DNA of 64,000 nucleotides, from the NCBI GenBank assembly GCA_036732755.1, contig DAINBU010000009.1, positions 8,099 to 72,098 of the forward strand, given 5' to 3'. Source of the stretch: DASRRB01 sp036732755 (GTDB lineage Bacteria > Planctomycetota > B15-G4 > SIAN01). Positions 25,121-34,497 of the stretch are shown here, one piece after another. The notes under the pieces were generated by a model. That model was not told where the DNA came from and did not search any database. It saw nothing but the letters and a program-made list of their open reading frames with translations. The translations under genes and the position numbers were made by a program. Each line of letters opens with the position of its first letter. The stretch's first letter is position 1.

Positions 25121-28100
25121 TTCATTGCCACGTCGACCGCATCCTTCGTGTCGACCAGGTCCTCCACGTCGAACGTCGCCTCCCCCTTTGCGCCGTCCGC
25201 GGCCGTGAACGAGATCGTGAAGCGGCCGCGCGCGAAGCGCTGGCTCACGACGTAGGGGCCCTTGGAGTATCGCGGCCAAGTGTGGGTCCAGAGGACGTGG
25301 CCGGTCGCGTCGGAGAGCGCGACCTCGACGGGCTGCAGAGGCGGCGCGCCGGTCGCGGTGAGCAGTCGGAACGAACGGATCGCTCCCGGTGCGACGGTGA
25401 GCGTGAGCTGCGTCGTCTGGCCGCTGACGATCTCGAACGGGATCCAGGTCGACGCCATCGTCGTCCCGCCGCAGAGCTGGTAGCGGCCGGGCGCGAGCGG
25501 TTCGGAGCGGAAGAGGTCGCCGACGAGGCCGATGCGCTCGGAGTTCTCGCGGGCCTCGTTCCAGATCGACAGATCGCCGTCTTCGGGCGGCGAGCCGTCG
25601 GCGCGCGTCGCGCGGACCTCCACGAATCCCGGACGCGCCATCGTGAGCGTGCCGAGGTCGAGGGTCTGTCCCGCGGTCAGCGTGCGCATGCCGAGTTCGA
25701 GTTCCGGGAGCCCCTCCAGCCAGAGTCGCATGGAGTAGGCGCCGGGGGGGAACGGTCCGAGGTGGAAGCCCGCTTCGCCGCCGGCGTTGAAGCTGATGTT
25801 GTTGCTGCCTCCCTCATAGAGGGAGAGGGAGACCCGCGGCAGCGGGCGACCGTCGGCGTTGACAACGCGGCCCGCCACGAATGCGCTCGCGCGCCGGTTC
25901 GCCGGCACTCGGATCTCGATCTCCTCGCCGCCGGCCTTCACGCCGTGCAGCACGATCGAGCTGAATGTGATGTCCTGCAGGTCTTCTGAGGGTTCGAAGA
26001 CGCGGACCTCGTAGGGTCGGTCGACGCAGCGCGGGATCGTGAAACGACCGTCCGACGCCGTCGCGACCGCGGCCGGCGGTTCGACTCCGCTCTCCCACTT
26101 CTCGAGGCGCGCCTCCACCTTCCAGCGCGGGAACGCCGCGCCGTCCTCGTCGACGACGCGGCCGCGGATCTCGAGGCCGCGCGAGAGTTCGGGAGACCAT
26201 TCGCGCGACTCGCCGTCGGCCAGCGTGAACGGGAGCTTCGCCGTCCCGAACTCCCCGGCGTCGACCGTCGCTTCGAGCGGCACCGCCATCAGGTGCTCGA
26301 CGATGAAATGGCCGTCTTCGTCGGTGCGCGCGAACGCGGCGAGCACTTCGGTGCGCGGCTCGGAAAGCAGCTGCACCGGCGCGACGCGCACCTCGACCCC
26401 CGGGAGCGGCTCGCCGTCCCCTGTTTCGAGCGTCCCTTCGAGCGTGCCGCCCTTACGCAGGGTGAGGTCGAACTCCTTCAGGGTCCGGGCCGTCGACGTG
26501 AAGCGCTCCCACGCGGGAGCGTGGTCGCGCGCGCGCACGACCAGATGCACGTCGCCGACCGGCGCGCCCTCGATCTCGAACGTTCCATCGGCGTGCGTTC
26601 GCGTCGTCCGCGCCGGTGGGTTCGCTCCTGTCGTTCCATCCCGCAGCACGCGCCCATTGCGCCAAGGTCCGCTCGCGTAGACGAAGGCGTGGCCGACGGG
26701 CCGCGCGGACGAATCGACGACGCGACCTCGGATGCAGCCGCCCTCGTCGAGGAGCTGCAGCTCGATCGCGAGACGGCCGTTGGTCGCCTCCCGTCCGCTG
26801 AGCGAGATCGCCGGCGAGGGCGCGAACGAGGGCGCATATGCCGAGATCCAGTGGATCCGCTCCACGACCGGCAGGTGGAAGCGCCCGGACGCGTCGGACT
26901 TGCCGAAATCCCCGCCGAGCGAAGGCCAACCGAGATCGCTCGAGATCCAGATCGTTGCGCCCGCGACCGGCGCGCCCTTCGGATCGAGCACCACGCCATC
27001 GACCTCGGTGTCCTTGAAGACCGACAGCGCGACGTCCGTCGTCTCGTTCGCAAGCACGGCGATCCGCCGCGCGCACTCGCGCTCGGAGAAGCGCGGGTGG
27101 TCGGAACTCCCGGTGTACGCGGTGAAGCCCGCGGCCGTGGCGATCACCGATCCGCTCGGCACGCGGTCGGCGAAGAAGTCGCCGTTGCCGTCAGTCATCC
27201 CGTCGACCTGGTCGACGAACGTCGGCGGTCGCTCCTCCGAAACCAGACGGACTGGCAGGTTCGGGATCGGCGTCGACTTCGAGTCGGCCCTCGACCACGT
27301 CACGTGCACGCGCACCGACCCGAAGCCGTCGACGCTCGTCGGCGCGGAAGGGGGCGCGACCGCGGGCGCCGGCTCGCTCACGCGCGCTGCCGCGAGCGGG
27401 GCGTTCGCATCCGCCGCCGCGGCTCCCGCCGGCGCGACCTGCGTCGTCGATTCGGGAGCGGCTCCATGGAGCGCACGCGCTCCACTCCAGAGCCACCACC
27501 CTCCCGCCGCGACGACCACGACCGCCGCCGCGATCGCAACCTTGCTCCCCTTCGCCATGGCGATCCACGCTCCCCACGTCGCGACGGTCGACAGCGGCGC
27601 GAGCTGCGCGAGCGCGAGCAAGCCCGCGCGCTCGCCACCGAGCTCGCAGTTCCAATGCGCGCGCAACTCCTCGAGCGCCCGCCGCAGCCGCGTACGCGCC
27701 GTCTCGAACGGGATCCCGAGACGCGCGGCCGCCTGCTTGACCGTGAGCTCCTCGTAGAAGTGGAGCAGCACGATCTCCCGGTGGAGCGCGGGCAGTGCGA
27801 GGACGCGCTCGATCAGGCGGCGCTGCAGCTCGAGTCGTCCGGCGATCTCGTCGGTCGCCGGTGCGAGCGTTGGCGCGGCGCGGGCGACCTCGCCTTCCCG
27901 TACGCGGCGACGCCCCTCCGAACGTCCGAGCTGCCGCACGACGTTGCGCACCACCGCTCGCAACCACGCGAGCGAGCGCGACGGCGCATGGGTCGTCAGC
28001 AGCTCGAGCCACGTCTCCTGCGTGACGTCGTCGACCTGCGCCGCGTCGGCGACGAGCCGCCGCGCGAGCGCGCCGATGAAGCGGCGCTGCAGGAGGAGCT

Positions 28101-28131
28101 GCTCGGGAGAGAACGGATCGGTGTTCGACAT
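25117..28131 (-). CDS. ECF sigma factor fused through a transmembrane helix to extracytoplasmic repeat domains
   Basis: The 1004-residue product combines three modules. Residues 8-70 are sigma region 2 (VDDVTQETWLELL, AWLRAVVRNVV) and 105-160 are region 4 (HREIVLLHFYEELTVKQAAARLGIPFETARTRLRRALEEL). A transmembrane helix follows at about 197-216 (VAIAAAVVVVAAGGWWLW). The remaining 780 residues are beta-rich carboxypeptidase-regulatory-like repeats (for example GVVLDPKGAPVAGATIWISS and GRVVDEDGAAFPRWKVEA) that would lie outside the cytoplasm. A sensor and a sigma factor in one chain would replace an anti-sigma factor; how the sigma part is released or controlled is not visible. The start at 28131 is preferred over the longer frame because MSNTDPF begins the sigma region. 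Confidence 0.85.
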   Translation of the reverse strand: MSNTDPFSPEQLLLQRRFIGALARRLVADAAQVDDVTQETWLELLTTHAPSRSLAWLRAVVRNVVRQLGRSEGRRRVREGEVARAAPTLAPATDEIAGRLELQRRLIERVLALPALHREIVLLHFYEELTVKQAAARLGIPFETARTRLRRALEELRAHWNCELGGERAGLLALAQLAPLSTVATWGAWIAMAKGSKVAIAAAVVVVAAGGWWLWSGARALHGAAPESTTQVAPAGAAAADANAPLAAARVSEPAPAVAPPSAPTSVDGFGSVRVHVTWSRADSKSTPIPNLPVRLVSEERPPTFVDQVDGMTDGNGDFFADRVPSGSVIATAAGFTAYTGSSDHPRFSERECARRIAVLANETTDVALSVFKDTEVDGVVLDPKGAPVAGATIWISSDLGWPSLGGDFGKSDASGRFHLPVVERIHWISAYAPSFAPSPAISLSGREATNGRLAIELQLLDEGGCIRGRVVDSSARPVGHAFVYASGPWRNGRVLRDGTTGANPPARTTRTHADGTFEIEGAPVGDVHLVVRARDHAPAWERFTSTARTLKEFDLTLRKGGTLEGTLETGDGEPLPGVEVRVAPVQLLSEPRTEVLAAFARTDEDGHFIVEHLMAVPLEATVDAGEFGTAKLPFTLADGESREWSPELSRGLEIRGRVVDEDGAAFPRWKVEARLEKWESGVEPPAAVATASDGRFTIPRCVDRPYEVRVFEPSEDLQDITFSSIVLHGVKAGGEEIEIRVPANRRASAFVAGRVVNADGRPLPRVSLSLYEGGSNNISFNAGGEAGFHLGPFPPGAYSMRLWLEGLPELELGMRTLTAGQTLDLGTLTMARPGFVEVRATRADGSPPEDGDLSIWNEARENSERIGLVGDLFRSEPLAPGRYQLCGGTTMASTWIPFEIVSGQTTQLTLTVAPGAIRSFRLLTATGAPPLQPVEVALSDATGHVLWTHTWPRYSKGPYVVSQRFARGRFTISFTAADGAKGEATFDVEDLVDTKDAVDVAMK

Positions 28132-28195
28132 CGCGGCGGTTCCACCACCTTCCGCCTGCAGGGATGCCGCCGACCCCTCGCGCGGGTTGAGGCGG

Positions 28196-28254
28196 CCCGC
28201 GCCGGAACTCGGCGCGGGTACAGGCGACCCGCGCCGGAATTCGGCGCGGGTACA
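28196..28254. repeat. Two tandem 27-bp hairpin repeats
   Basis: Copies at 28196-28222 and 28228-28254 differ at one base. Each forms CCCGCGCCG-5 nt-CGGCGCGGG, a perfect 9-bp stem. They lie downstream of the persulfide dioxygenase stop and upstream of the sigma chimera start, so a terminator or RNA-stabilising function is likely. A partial third copy precedes them. Confidence 0.75.
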
Positions 28255-28265
28255 CCCGCCGCCGA

Positions 28266-29384
28266 TCACTTCTCGACCGGCAGCTTCAGCTCCTCCCACT
28301 TCCCGAACCCGCCCACCATCGAGATCGGGTCGCGCAGGACGCCGAGATAGGTGAGGGTCTTGGCGGCGGTCATGGAACGGGAGCCGCTGCGGCACGAGAT
28401 CACCTGCGGCGCGAGCTGCTTGAGTTCGTCGAGATGGAAGCCGAGCTCGGAGAGCGGGAAGTTGGGGACGCCGGGGATGCGGCCGGCCTTCCACTCCCAC
28501 GGGTCGCGTACGTCGATCCAGGAATGCTTCGCGACGAGGTCGGCGCGGCGCGGCGCGAGCTCGTCGCAGCGCTGCTCGCGGATGCGCGCGCCGGCGATCG
28601 GCGCGCCGCCCATGCTGCAGCAGGCGGCGACGACCTGCGGACCTTCGGGGAGATGGGGGTCGGCGGAGAGATTCGTCTCGAGCGTCACGTCGACTTCGGG
28701 CGTGTTGCCGCGCCCCTCGATCGCATTCAGTGACTTCGCGTACGCGGCGGCATTGGGATGTTGGAGGGCGGCGTTGTGCGCGCGCTCGTGGCCGATCGTC
28801 GTGAAGAGGACGTCCTGGTATCCGTGGCCGGAGAGGACGATCGTCGCATCGGGGAGCTTCATCAGCTTCGACTGCACCGAATCGAAGAGGCGCACTGGGT
28901 CGCTGCCGCGGAAGTCGGCGCGCGCGAGGCTGCCGGCGAAGAGCGTGTCGCCGGTGAAGACGACCCCGGGCCCCCCATCATTCCCCCCGCCATTCCCCCC
29001 GCCGTTCCCAACGCCGTTCCAAAAAAGGGCGATCGAGTCGTTCGTGTGGCCGGGCACCTCGAGCGCCGTGAAGGTCAGCGCCCCGACGGTCACCTTCGCG
29101 CCGTCCTTCAGGGCCACGTGCGGCCGGGCGCACTCCGTCGCGGCGCCCATGTATAGAGGTAGACCGAGCTTCACCCAGGCGGCCGAGTCGGAGAGGTGGT
29201 CGGCGTGGGTGTGGGTGTCGACGACCCCCGCGAGCTTCAAGTCGTAGTCCTTGAGCGCCCGCTCGTAGACGGCGCGCCTCCCCGCCTTGCCGTCGATCAG
29301 GAGGGCGGCCCGGGTCTCGGGGTCCCCGACGAGGTGGGCGAAGCAGCCCGAATCGTTGAAGGTCTTGAGGATCACGGCGCTCAT
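28266..29384 (-). CDS. Persulfide dioxygenase-rhodanese fusion
   Basis: Residues 1-230 are a metallo-beta-lactamase fold of the ETHE1/persulfide dioxygenase group: THTHADHLSD at 57-66, a later HTNDS and FTGDTLFAG, and LSGHGYQ. Residues 275-372 are a rhodanese domain with DVRDPWEW and the active-site loop CRSGSRS beginning at Cys331. Such fusions oxidise glutathione- or other thiol-persulfides to sulfite and transfer sulfur. Residues 124-140 are a Gly/Asn-rich insert (GNGGGNGGGNDGGPG) just before the GDTLF metal motif, encoded by a short DNA repeat. It is divergent from cysteine dioxygenase, with 99 bases between. Bacillithiol persulfide is the likely substrate, which is inference. Confidence 0.86.
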   Translation of the reverse strand: MSAVILKTFNDSGCFAHLVGDPETRAALLIDGKAGRRAVYERALKDYDLKLAGVVDTHTHADHLSDSAAWVKLGLPLYMGAATECARPHVALKDGAKVTVGALTFTALEVPGHTNDSIALFWNGVGNGGGNGGGNDGGPGVVFTGDTLFAGSLARADFRGSDPVRLFDSVQSKLMKLPDATIVLSGHGYQDVLFTTIGHERAHNAALQHPNAAAYAKSLNAIEGRGNTPEVDVTLETNLSADPHLPEGPQVVAACCSMGGAPIAGARIREQRCDELAPRRADLVAKHSWIDVRDPWEWKAGRIPGVPNFPLSELGFHLDELKQLAPQVISCRSGSRSMTAAKTLTYLGVLRDPISMVGGFGKWEELKLPVEK

Positions 29385-29483
29385 GGCGATTCTCTGCGGT
29401 CCGGGGGGCCATCGTAGCCGTCGCCGCGGACGAGTCCGACCCCGCGGCTCCCTGAGAACCTTTGCGAGGATCGAGTGCGAGGA

Positions 29484-30110
29484 ATGAGCAAGGCCCACGA
29501 CTGTTCGCTGGCGGACCTCGTGCAGACCCTCCAGTCGCTCCCGCCCGACCAGCTCACGCTCGACCGCGTCACGTCGATCCTCTCGGAGCGCCCGCTGCGC
29601 GAGTCTTCGCTCGAGCGCTTCGTGAACTTCCGCGACGACAAGTACGCCCGCAACCTCGTCTTCCGCTGCGACCAGTTCGAGATGCTCGTGCTCTGCTGGC
29701 AGCCGGGCCAGGCGACGCCGATCCACAACCACGCCGGCCAGTGCGGCTGGGTGCGCGTGCTGCGCGGCGCCTTGGAAGAGACCGACTACACGCCGCCCGA
29801 CTGGATGCGCGGCGGCGTGATCCCGGCCGGCAAGATCGAGATCGACGACGACGGCATCGGCCACGGCATCACGCTCACGAAGGGGCCGACGGCGGTGCTG
29901 GCGGCGGGGCTCGCGGTCTCGGCCGTCGACCGCTCGCGCGCGATCCACCGGCTCGGCAATCCGCCGCGCGGAGGCGGCGACGGCCGTGCGGTCACGCTCC
30001 ACGTGTACGCGCGGCCGCACGACTCGTGTCTCGCGTTCGACGTCGACCAGGGCACGTGCCGGCAGGTCTTGCTGCGCCCCGACACCGTGCCGACCGCGCC
30101 GCTCGCCTGA
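29484..30110 (+). CDS. Cysteine dioxygenase
   Basis: The 208-residue cupin matches bacterial cysteine dioxygenases. His81 and His83 in PIHNHAGQCGWVRVLRG and a third His in VTLHVYARP provide the iron site; Cys87 sits next to them. The enzyme converts cysteine to cysteine sulfinate with O2. The ATG at 29484 follows GAGGA and is preferred over a GTG at 29475. The divergent neighbour is a persulfide dioxygenase, so together they handle the oxidative fate of cysteine sulfur. Confidence 0.92.
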   Translation: MSKAHDCSLADLVQTLQSLPPDQLTLDRVTSILSERPLRESSLERFVNFRDDKYARNLVFRCDQFEMLVLCWQPGQATPIHNHAGQCGWVRVLRGALEETDYTPPDWMRGGVIPAGKIEIDDDGIGHGITLTKGPTAVLAAGLAVSAVDRSRAIHRLGNPPRGGGDGRAVTLHVYARPHDSCLAFDVDQGTCRQVLLRPDTVPTAPLA

Positions 30111-30171
30111 CCGCGACGTCGCTGCTTCTCTGACCACCGCCGCGCCGGTCTTCGACCGGTGGCGCGCCCCG

Positions 30172-33100
30172 TCAGAACCCGACTTCGAACTCCCCGCCGC
30201 GGTCGACCGGCAGCTCGATCGACGTCTCGTGCACCGCGCGCAGCGGCTCGCCGTCGAAGCGAGCGCCGCGGATCGACGCCCCGTCCGGCGAGTGGATCCA
30301 GAGGACGATCCGCTTCAGCTGCAGATGATCGCGCCGCGGCCCCGCCGCCGACCCGACCTGGATGCGCCCGCGCACGACCCCTTCGTCGATGCGTGAATGG
30401 ACCTCGAGCGAGACCGGGCCGAAGACGGTCGGCAGCGCGTCGAAGCGCAGCCGCCGGCCGTCGGAGAGCCAGCGCGGCGGCGCGAGCCGCAGCAGGTGGA
30501 GCACCTCCGGCGTCGCCGCGGGATCGGCGCGTGGCGTGGCGCCGTCCGTCTCCTCGATCACCATCCGCCGGATCAGGAGGAGGCCGGCCCCCGCCGCCGC
30601 CGTCAGCGGCTCCGAGCCGAGCGCGCGCCCGTAGTCGTCGACGGAGAGGTCGTGGCCGTCGAGGCCGAAGTCCCAGCGCGCGTCGAGCATCCGCTCGCGC
30701 AGCGCGACGTTGCTGACGCGCAGCGGCACGACGCCGGTGAGCTCGCCGCCCGTGAAGACGTCGCGCGCGAGTCCGTGCGCGAGGAAGGCGAACGCGCCGC
30801 TGCGGAAGGCCGACGCGTCGCCCTCGTCGCCCGTGTCGGCGAGCGACGCGATCGCGCCGAGGCCGTGGGTCGCGTCGAGCGCCGCGTGGAAGCGCGCGAG
30901 CCCGAGCCACTGCCCGCCGTGGCGCTCGAGCGTCTGCCGGATCCACGTCGCCGGCGGCTGGCCGGGATCGAAGAGCCCCGTCTCGAGCAGGAGCGACGCG
31001 GAACGGGACCATGCTTCGCCGAGCGGATCGCCGCCGAGCCACGGATGCGGCTCCTCGGCGCGCCGCCAGTCGGGCGCGTCGCGCGACGAGCCGACGTCGA
31101 CCGCCATCGGCACGAAGGGCGGGTCGACCGAGCGGTCGGTGAACTGCTCGACGGCGCGCTCGAGCCGGGCGCGCAGCGCTTCCGCCTCCGCCGCGAACGG
31201 CGCCGCGGTCACTCGGTCGCCCACGTCGGCCGAGAGCCGCGCGAACTCGACGAGCCCGCGCCACGCGAGCGCCGCCTCGGCGAGGCTGCGCGCCGGCCCG
31301 GCGCCCGCGCCATAGGCGTGGCGGAGGAAGAGCCCGGCGAACTCGTCGTCACCCGCCTCATCCGCCGCGCGCGCCGCCGCGATCTCGTCGAGGAACGCGA
31401 CCAAACACGGCCGCATTCGCTCGAAAAGGTCGCAATCAAACGCGAGGCGCCAGACCTGACAGGCGCGCGCCAGCGCGACAGCGGCGCGCTCGACGTGGCG
31501 CTCGCCTCCGGGATCGGTCACGTCGGCGAGGAGCATGCGCTGCATGGCGCGGCGCGCCGCGTCGACCTGGCCGAAGCGCGCCAGCGCGAGCGCGGCGCCG
31601 CCCTCCTCGATGCCGCGATACTCCTCGCACGCGTAGGCGCCGCTCTTGAGCGTGAGGTCGGCCGCGTCGTGCGCCCCGCCGCCGCGCTCGTCGAAGAGGG
31701 CGATGCGGCACTGCGCGAGGAGCCCGCGCACCAGCTCGTCGAGCGGCGCCTCGGGGAGCTCGAGCCCGCAGGCGCCGTCGACGCCGTCCCAGTACGTCTC
31801 GAAGGCGGCGCGGCTGCGCGTCGCGTCGAGCTCGGCGAGCGGATCGGCCGACCGGAGCGGCGCGTTCGCACTCGGGAAGAAGAGCGTGAGCTCGCGCGAC
31901 TCCTGCGGCCCGAGCACGAAGCTCCAGCGCGCGAGCGTCTCGAACGCCCCGATCTCGAACGACGCGGGCGGCGTCGAATAGAGCGCGATCGTGCCGTCCG
32001 CCTCGCGCAGCACGCGCGGGTCGGCGTCGCGCGTGAACGTCGCTCTCCGCGGCGCCCGCTCGAAGAGGTCGCCCTGCGCCGCGCGCCGCGCGAGGATCGC
32101 GTCGAAGGTGGCGACGCGCCGCGCGGTCCGGTCGTTCTCGACGGTGACCTTGACCAGCGTCCCCCACGCGACGTCGCCCGGCGCAGTGACGTACGCGCGT
32201 GTGTAGGCGACGAGTCCGTCGCGCTCGGAGCGCGTCACGACGCCGGGACGGCCGTCGCCGACGGCCCGGCGCGTGGTGCGGTCGGGGTCGTTGCCGAAGA
32301 GCTCGCCGTCGAGCGCGAAGGCGGCGATCCGGTCGGTCCAGCGCGCGCGCGAGCCCGCGGCGAGCGACGAGCCGGGTGGCGCGCCCAGATCCCACGGCCC
32401 CTCGTCGCCGTGCTCGGTCTCGTGCAGCGTGCCGTTCCATGCGACCAGCGTTTCGACCGGATCCTCGGGCCGGCCGAGCAGCGCGGCGGCGCCGTCGTTC
32501 GGGAGCAGCCACGCCGCGGCGTCGGCGTAGTCGGGGTCGCCGATCGCCTCGGCGACCTGGCGCGCCAGCGGATCGTCCCACTGCCGGCGCATCGCCTCGA
32601 AGTCGGCGCGCGCCCGCTCGCCGAGGCGCACCGCGACGCGCGCCCCCTTGTCGGCGTGGATGAAGCGCAGGCGCGTGACCGCGTGCGGGACGAAGCGCAC
32701 CGTCGTCTGCGGGGTGCCGTGCGCGTCGACGTGGGTCTCGGTCGAGCGCACCAGCACGTTGCGCCAGCCGTCGCCGGCCCACCAGTCGATCGCCGTCGGG
32801 TCGCGCGCGTCGAGCGTCGCCTCGCTCACCATCCGCGCGCGCGGCCAGACGAGCACGAGGCCGACACCGTCGTGGCTGCGCCGCACGCCCGGCTCGCGCG
32901 CGAGGTCGAGCGCCGCCTCGTCGAGCGGCGGCGGCGGCGGGTCGGCGGCGATCGGAGCCGCGAGCGCGCCGCGCGCGAGGGCGACGAGCGGTGCCGAGGG
33001 GTCGTCGGCGACGGCGAGCTCGCGCAGCGCATAGACGCCGAACGCGCCGTCGCGCCGCGGCCGCTGCAGGACGAGCCGCACGCCGAGCGCCTCGCAGCGC

Positions 33101-33546
33101 GCGAAGGCGATCCGCCACGCGACGCCGCCGAACTCCTGGTACTTCGCGAGCTCGTCGCGGCGCGACTCGTCGCGCGCGAGGCGGCCGCTCACCGCGCACC
33201 AGCCGGCCGCGCTCTTCACCTCGAGCCGCAGCGTCCCGCCGCGCGGCTCGAAGCGGTCGCCGCCGAGCGCGAGGAAGTCGGCTTCGATCGCGGCGACCGG
33301 GCGCGGCGCGTCCCACTCGAAGCCGACGCGCACCGCCTCCTCGGGGGAATCGGGCGCAAGCGCCGCGAAGGTGTCGCGGCGGCCGTCGGTCCACTCGGCC
33401 GGAGCGGCCTCGCCCGGCGCCGGCCGCGCCGAGGGGGACGCCGGGCCGCCGCGCCAGACGCGGGCGCGGCCGGCGTCGTCCGCCGCCGCGCGACCCGGGC
33501 TGTGCAGCGCCGCCGCGAACAGCCCGGCGCGCACCAGCGCGTTCAT
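30172..33546 (-). CDS. Large exported alpha/alpha-toroid (six-hairpin glycosidase-like) protein
   Basis: The 1124-residue product has a short N-terminal hydrophobic segment ending in GRAAAD, consistent with export though weak. An N-terminal beta-rich part (to about residue 560) is followed by an alpha-helical part with repeated helical hairpins (ALALARFGQVDAARRAMQRM, ALAWRGLVEFARLSADV) as in six-hairpin glycosidases, and a C-terminal beta-sandwich. Catalytic acids cannot be assigned. The ATG overlaps the scpA stop by four bases (ATGA), implying coupled translation with a chromosome-segregation gene, which is unexpected. The family remains unidentified. Confidence 0.72.
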   Translation of the reverse strand: MNALVRAGLFAAALHSPGRAAADDAGRARVWRGGPASPSARPAPGEAAPAEWTDGRRDTFAALAPDSPEEAVRVGFEWDAPRPVAAIEADFLALGGDRFEPRGGTLRLEVKSAAGWCAVSGRLARDESRRDELAKYQEFGGVAWRIAFARCEALGVRLVLQRPRRDGAFGVYALRELAVADDPSAPLVALARGALAAPIAADPPPPPLDEAALDLAREPGVRRSHDGVGLVLVWPRARMVSEATLDARDPTAIDWWAGDGWRNVLVRSTETHVDAHGTPQTTVRFVPHAVTRLRFIHADKGARVAVRLGERARADFEAMRRQWDDPLARQVAEAIGDPDYADAAAWLLPNDGAAALLGRPEDPVETLVAWNGTLHETEHGDEGPWDLGAPPGSSLAAGSRARWTDRIAAFALDGELFGNDPDRTTRRAVGDGRPGVVTRSERDGLVAYTRAYVTAPGDVAWGTLVKVTVENDRTARRVATFDAILARRAAQGDLFERAPRRATFTRDADPRVLREADGTIALYSTPPASFEIGAFETLARWSFVLGPQESRELTLFFPSANAPLRSADPLAELDATRSRAAFETYWDGVDGACGLELPEAPLDELVRGLLAQCRIALFDERGGGAHDAADLTLKSGAYACEEYRGIEEGGAALALARFGQVDAARRAMQRMLLADVTDPGGERHVERAAVALARACQVWRLAFDCDLFERMRPCLVAFLDEIAAARAADEAGDDEFAGLFLRHAYGAGAGPARSLAEAALAWRGLVEFARLSADVGDRVTAAPFAAEAEALRARLERAVEQFTDRSVDPPFVPMAVDVGSSRDAPDWRRAEEPHPWLGGDPLGEAWSRSASLLLETGLFDPGQPPATWIRQTLERHGGQWLGLARFHAALDATHGLGAIASLADTGDEGDASAFRSGAFAFLAHGLARDVFTGGELTGVVPLRVSNVALRERMLDARWDFGLDGHDLSVDDYGRALGSEPLTAAAGAGLLLIRRMVIEETDGATPRADPAATPEVLHLLRLAPPRWLSDGRRLRFDALPTVFGPVSLEVHSRIDEGVVRGRIQVGSAAGPRRDHLQLKRIVLWIHSPDGASIRGARFDGEPLRAVHETSIELPVDRGGEFEVGF

Positions 33547-34490
33547 CCGGCCCCCGCCGCCCCGGACGCCTCTCCCGCCTGGTCGCCCTCCTGCAGCCGC
33601 ACGTCGGGCAACGGCTCGAACTCGTCGTCGGGTGCTTCGTCGGGGTCGGGCTCGGGAGCGGGCGCGCGCTTCTTCGGGGCTCCGTTCGCCGGCGGCGCGC
33701 CAGCCGAAGGCACGAACAATGGCGCCTCGTCGATCGTCGGCGCGCGCGTCGACCAGACGTCGGCGGCCGGCTCCCAGCGCTCGGGGAGCGGATCGGCGAT
33801 CGCCTCGATCACGATCTCGCCGAAGGCCTGCGCCTGCACCGCGTGGATCAGCTTCGCGCGCATCAGCTCGAGCACCGCGAGGAAGTGGCCGATCAGGTCG
33901 ATGCGCGTCGTGTCGTGCTTGAAGACCTCGTGGAACGCGACGCGCCGCGCCGACCGCAGCGTCGCGAGCAGGTCGGCGACGTACTCGGCGAGCGGGCGGT
34001 CGGCGACGATCGTGCTCGGCGCCGCGCGGTCGAGCCCCGAATCGGCGAGCACCTTCCGGAACGCCTCGACGAGGTGGAAGACGCCGACCTCCTCGAGCGG
34101 GATGCCGGCGTCGCCGACCTCGGGCCGGCTCGGATGGACCAGGTCGCGCGCCGCCGAGCTGCGGTCGAGGATGCGCGTCGCCTCCTTGAGCTGCCGGTAC
34201 TCGAGCAGCCGCTGGATCAGCTCCTCTTCGGGGTCGAGCTCGGCCGCGAGGTCGACTTCTTCGCGCGGCAGCAGCGAGCGCGCCTTGATCGACATGAGCG
34301 TCGCCGCCATCACCAGGAATTCGCCGGCGGTGTCGACGTCGAGGTTCTTGGCGCGCTTCAGCGCCTCGAAGTACTGGTCGCAGATCTTGACCAGCGACAC
34401 CTCGCGGATGTCCATCTCCTCCTTCTGCACGAGGTAGAGCAGGAGGTCGAGCGGACCGGCGAAGTTGGCGAGCTCGAAGTGGTGGTCCAT
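33543..34490 (-). CDS. scpA: Segregation and condensation protein A
   Basis: ScpA is the kleisin of the SMC-ScpAB complex that organises the chromosome. The N-terminus, FELANFAGPLDLLLYLVQKEEMDI with VKICDQYFEAL and LVMAATLMSIKARSLLP, is diagnostic. The C-terminal winged-helix part (VAFHEVFKHDTTRIDLIGHFLAVLELMR) is followed by an acidic/Pro tail of about 60 residues not present in standard ScpA. It is 7 bases downstream of the site-2 protease gene and coupled to the toroid protein gene. scpB is not adjacent. Confidence 0.93.
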   Translation of the reverse strand: MDHHFELANFAGPLDLLLYLVQKEEMDIREVSLVKICDQYFEALKRAKNLDVDTAGEFLVMAATLMSIKARSLLPREEVDLAAELDPEEELIQRLLEYRQLKEATRILDRSSAARDLVHPSRPEVGDAGIPLEEVGVFHLVEAFRKVLADSGLDRAAPSTIVADRPLAEYVADLLATLRSARRVAFHEVFKHDTTRIDLIGHFLAVLELMRAKLIHAVQAQAFGEIVIEAIADPLPERWEPAADVWSTRAPTIDEAPLFVPSAGAPPANGAPKKRAPAPEPDPDEAPDDEFEPLPDVRLQEGDQAGEASGAAGAG

Positions 34491-34497
34491 CGCGATC

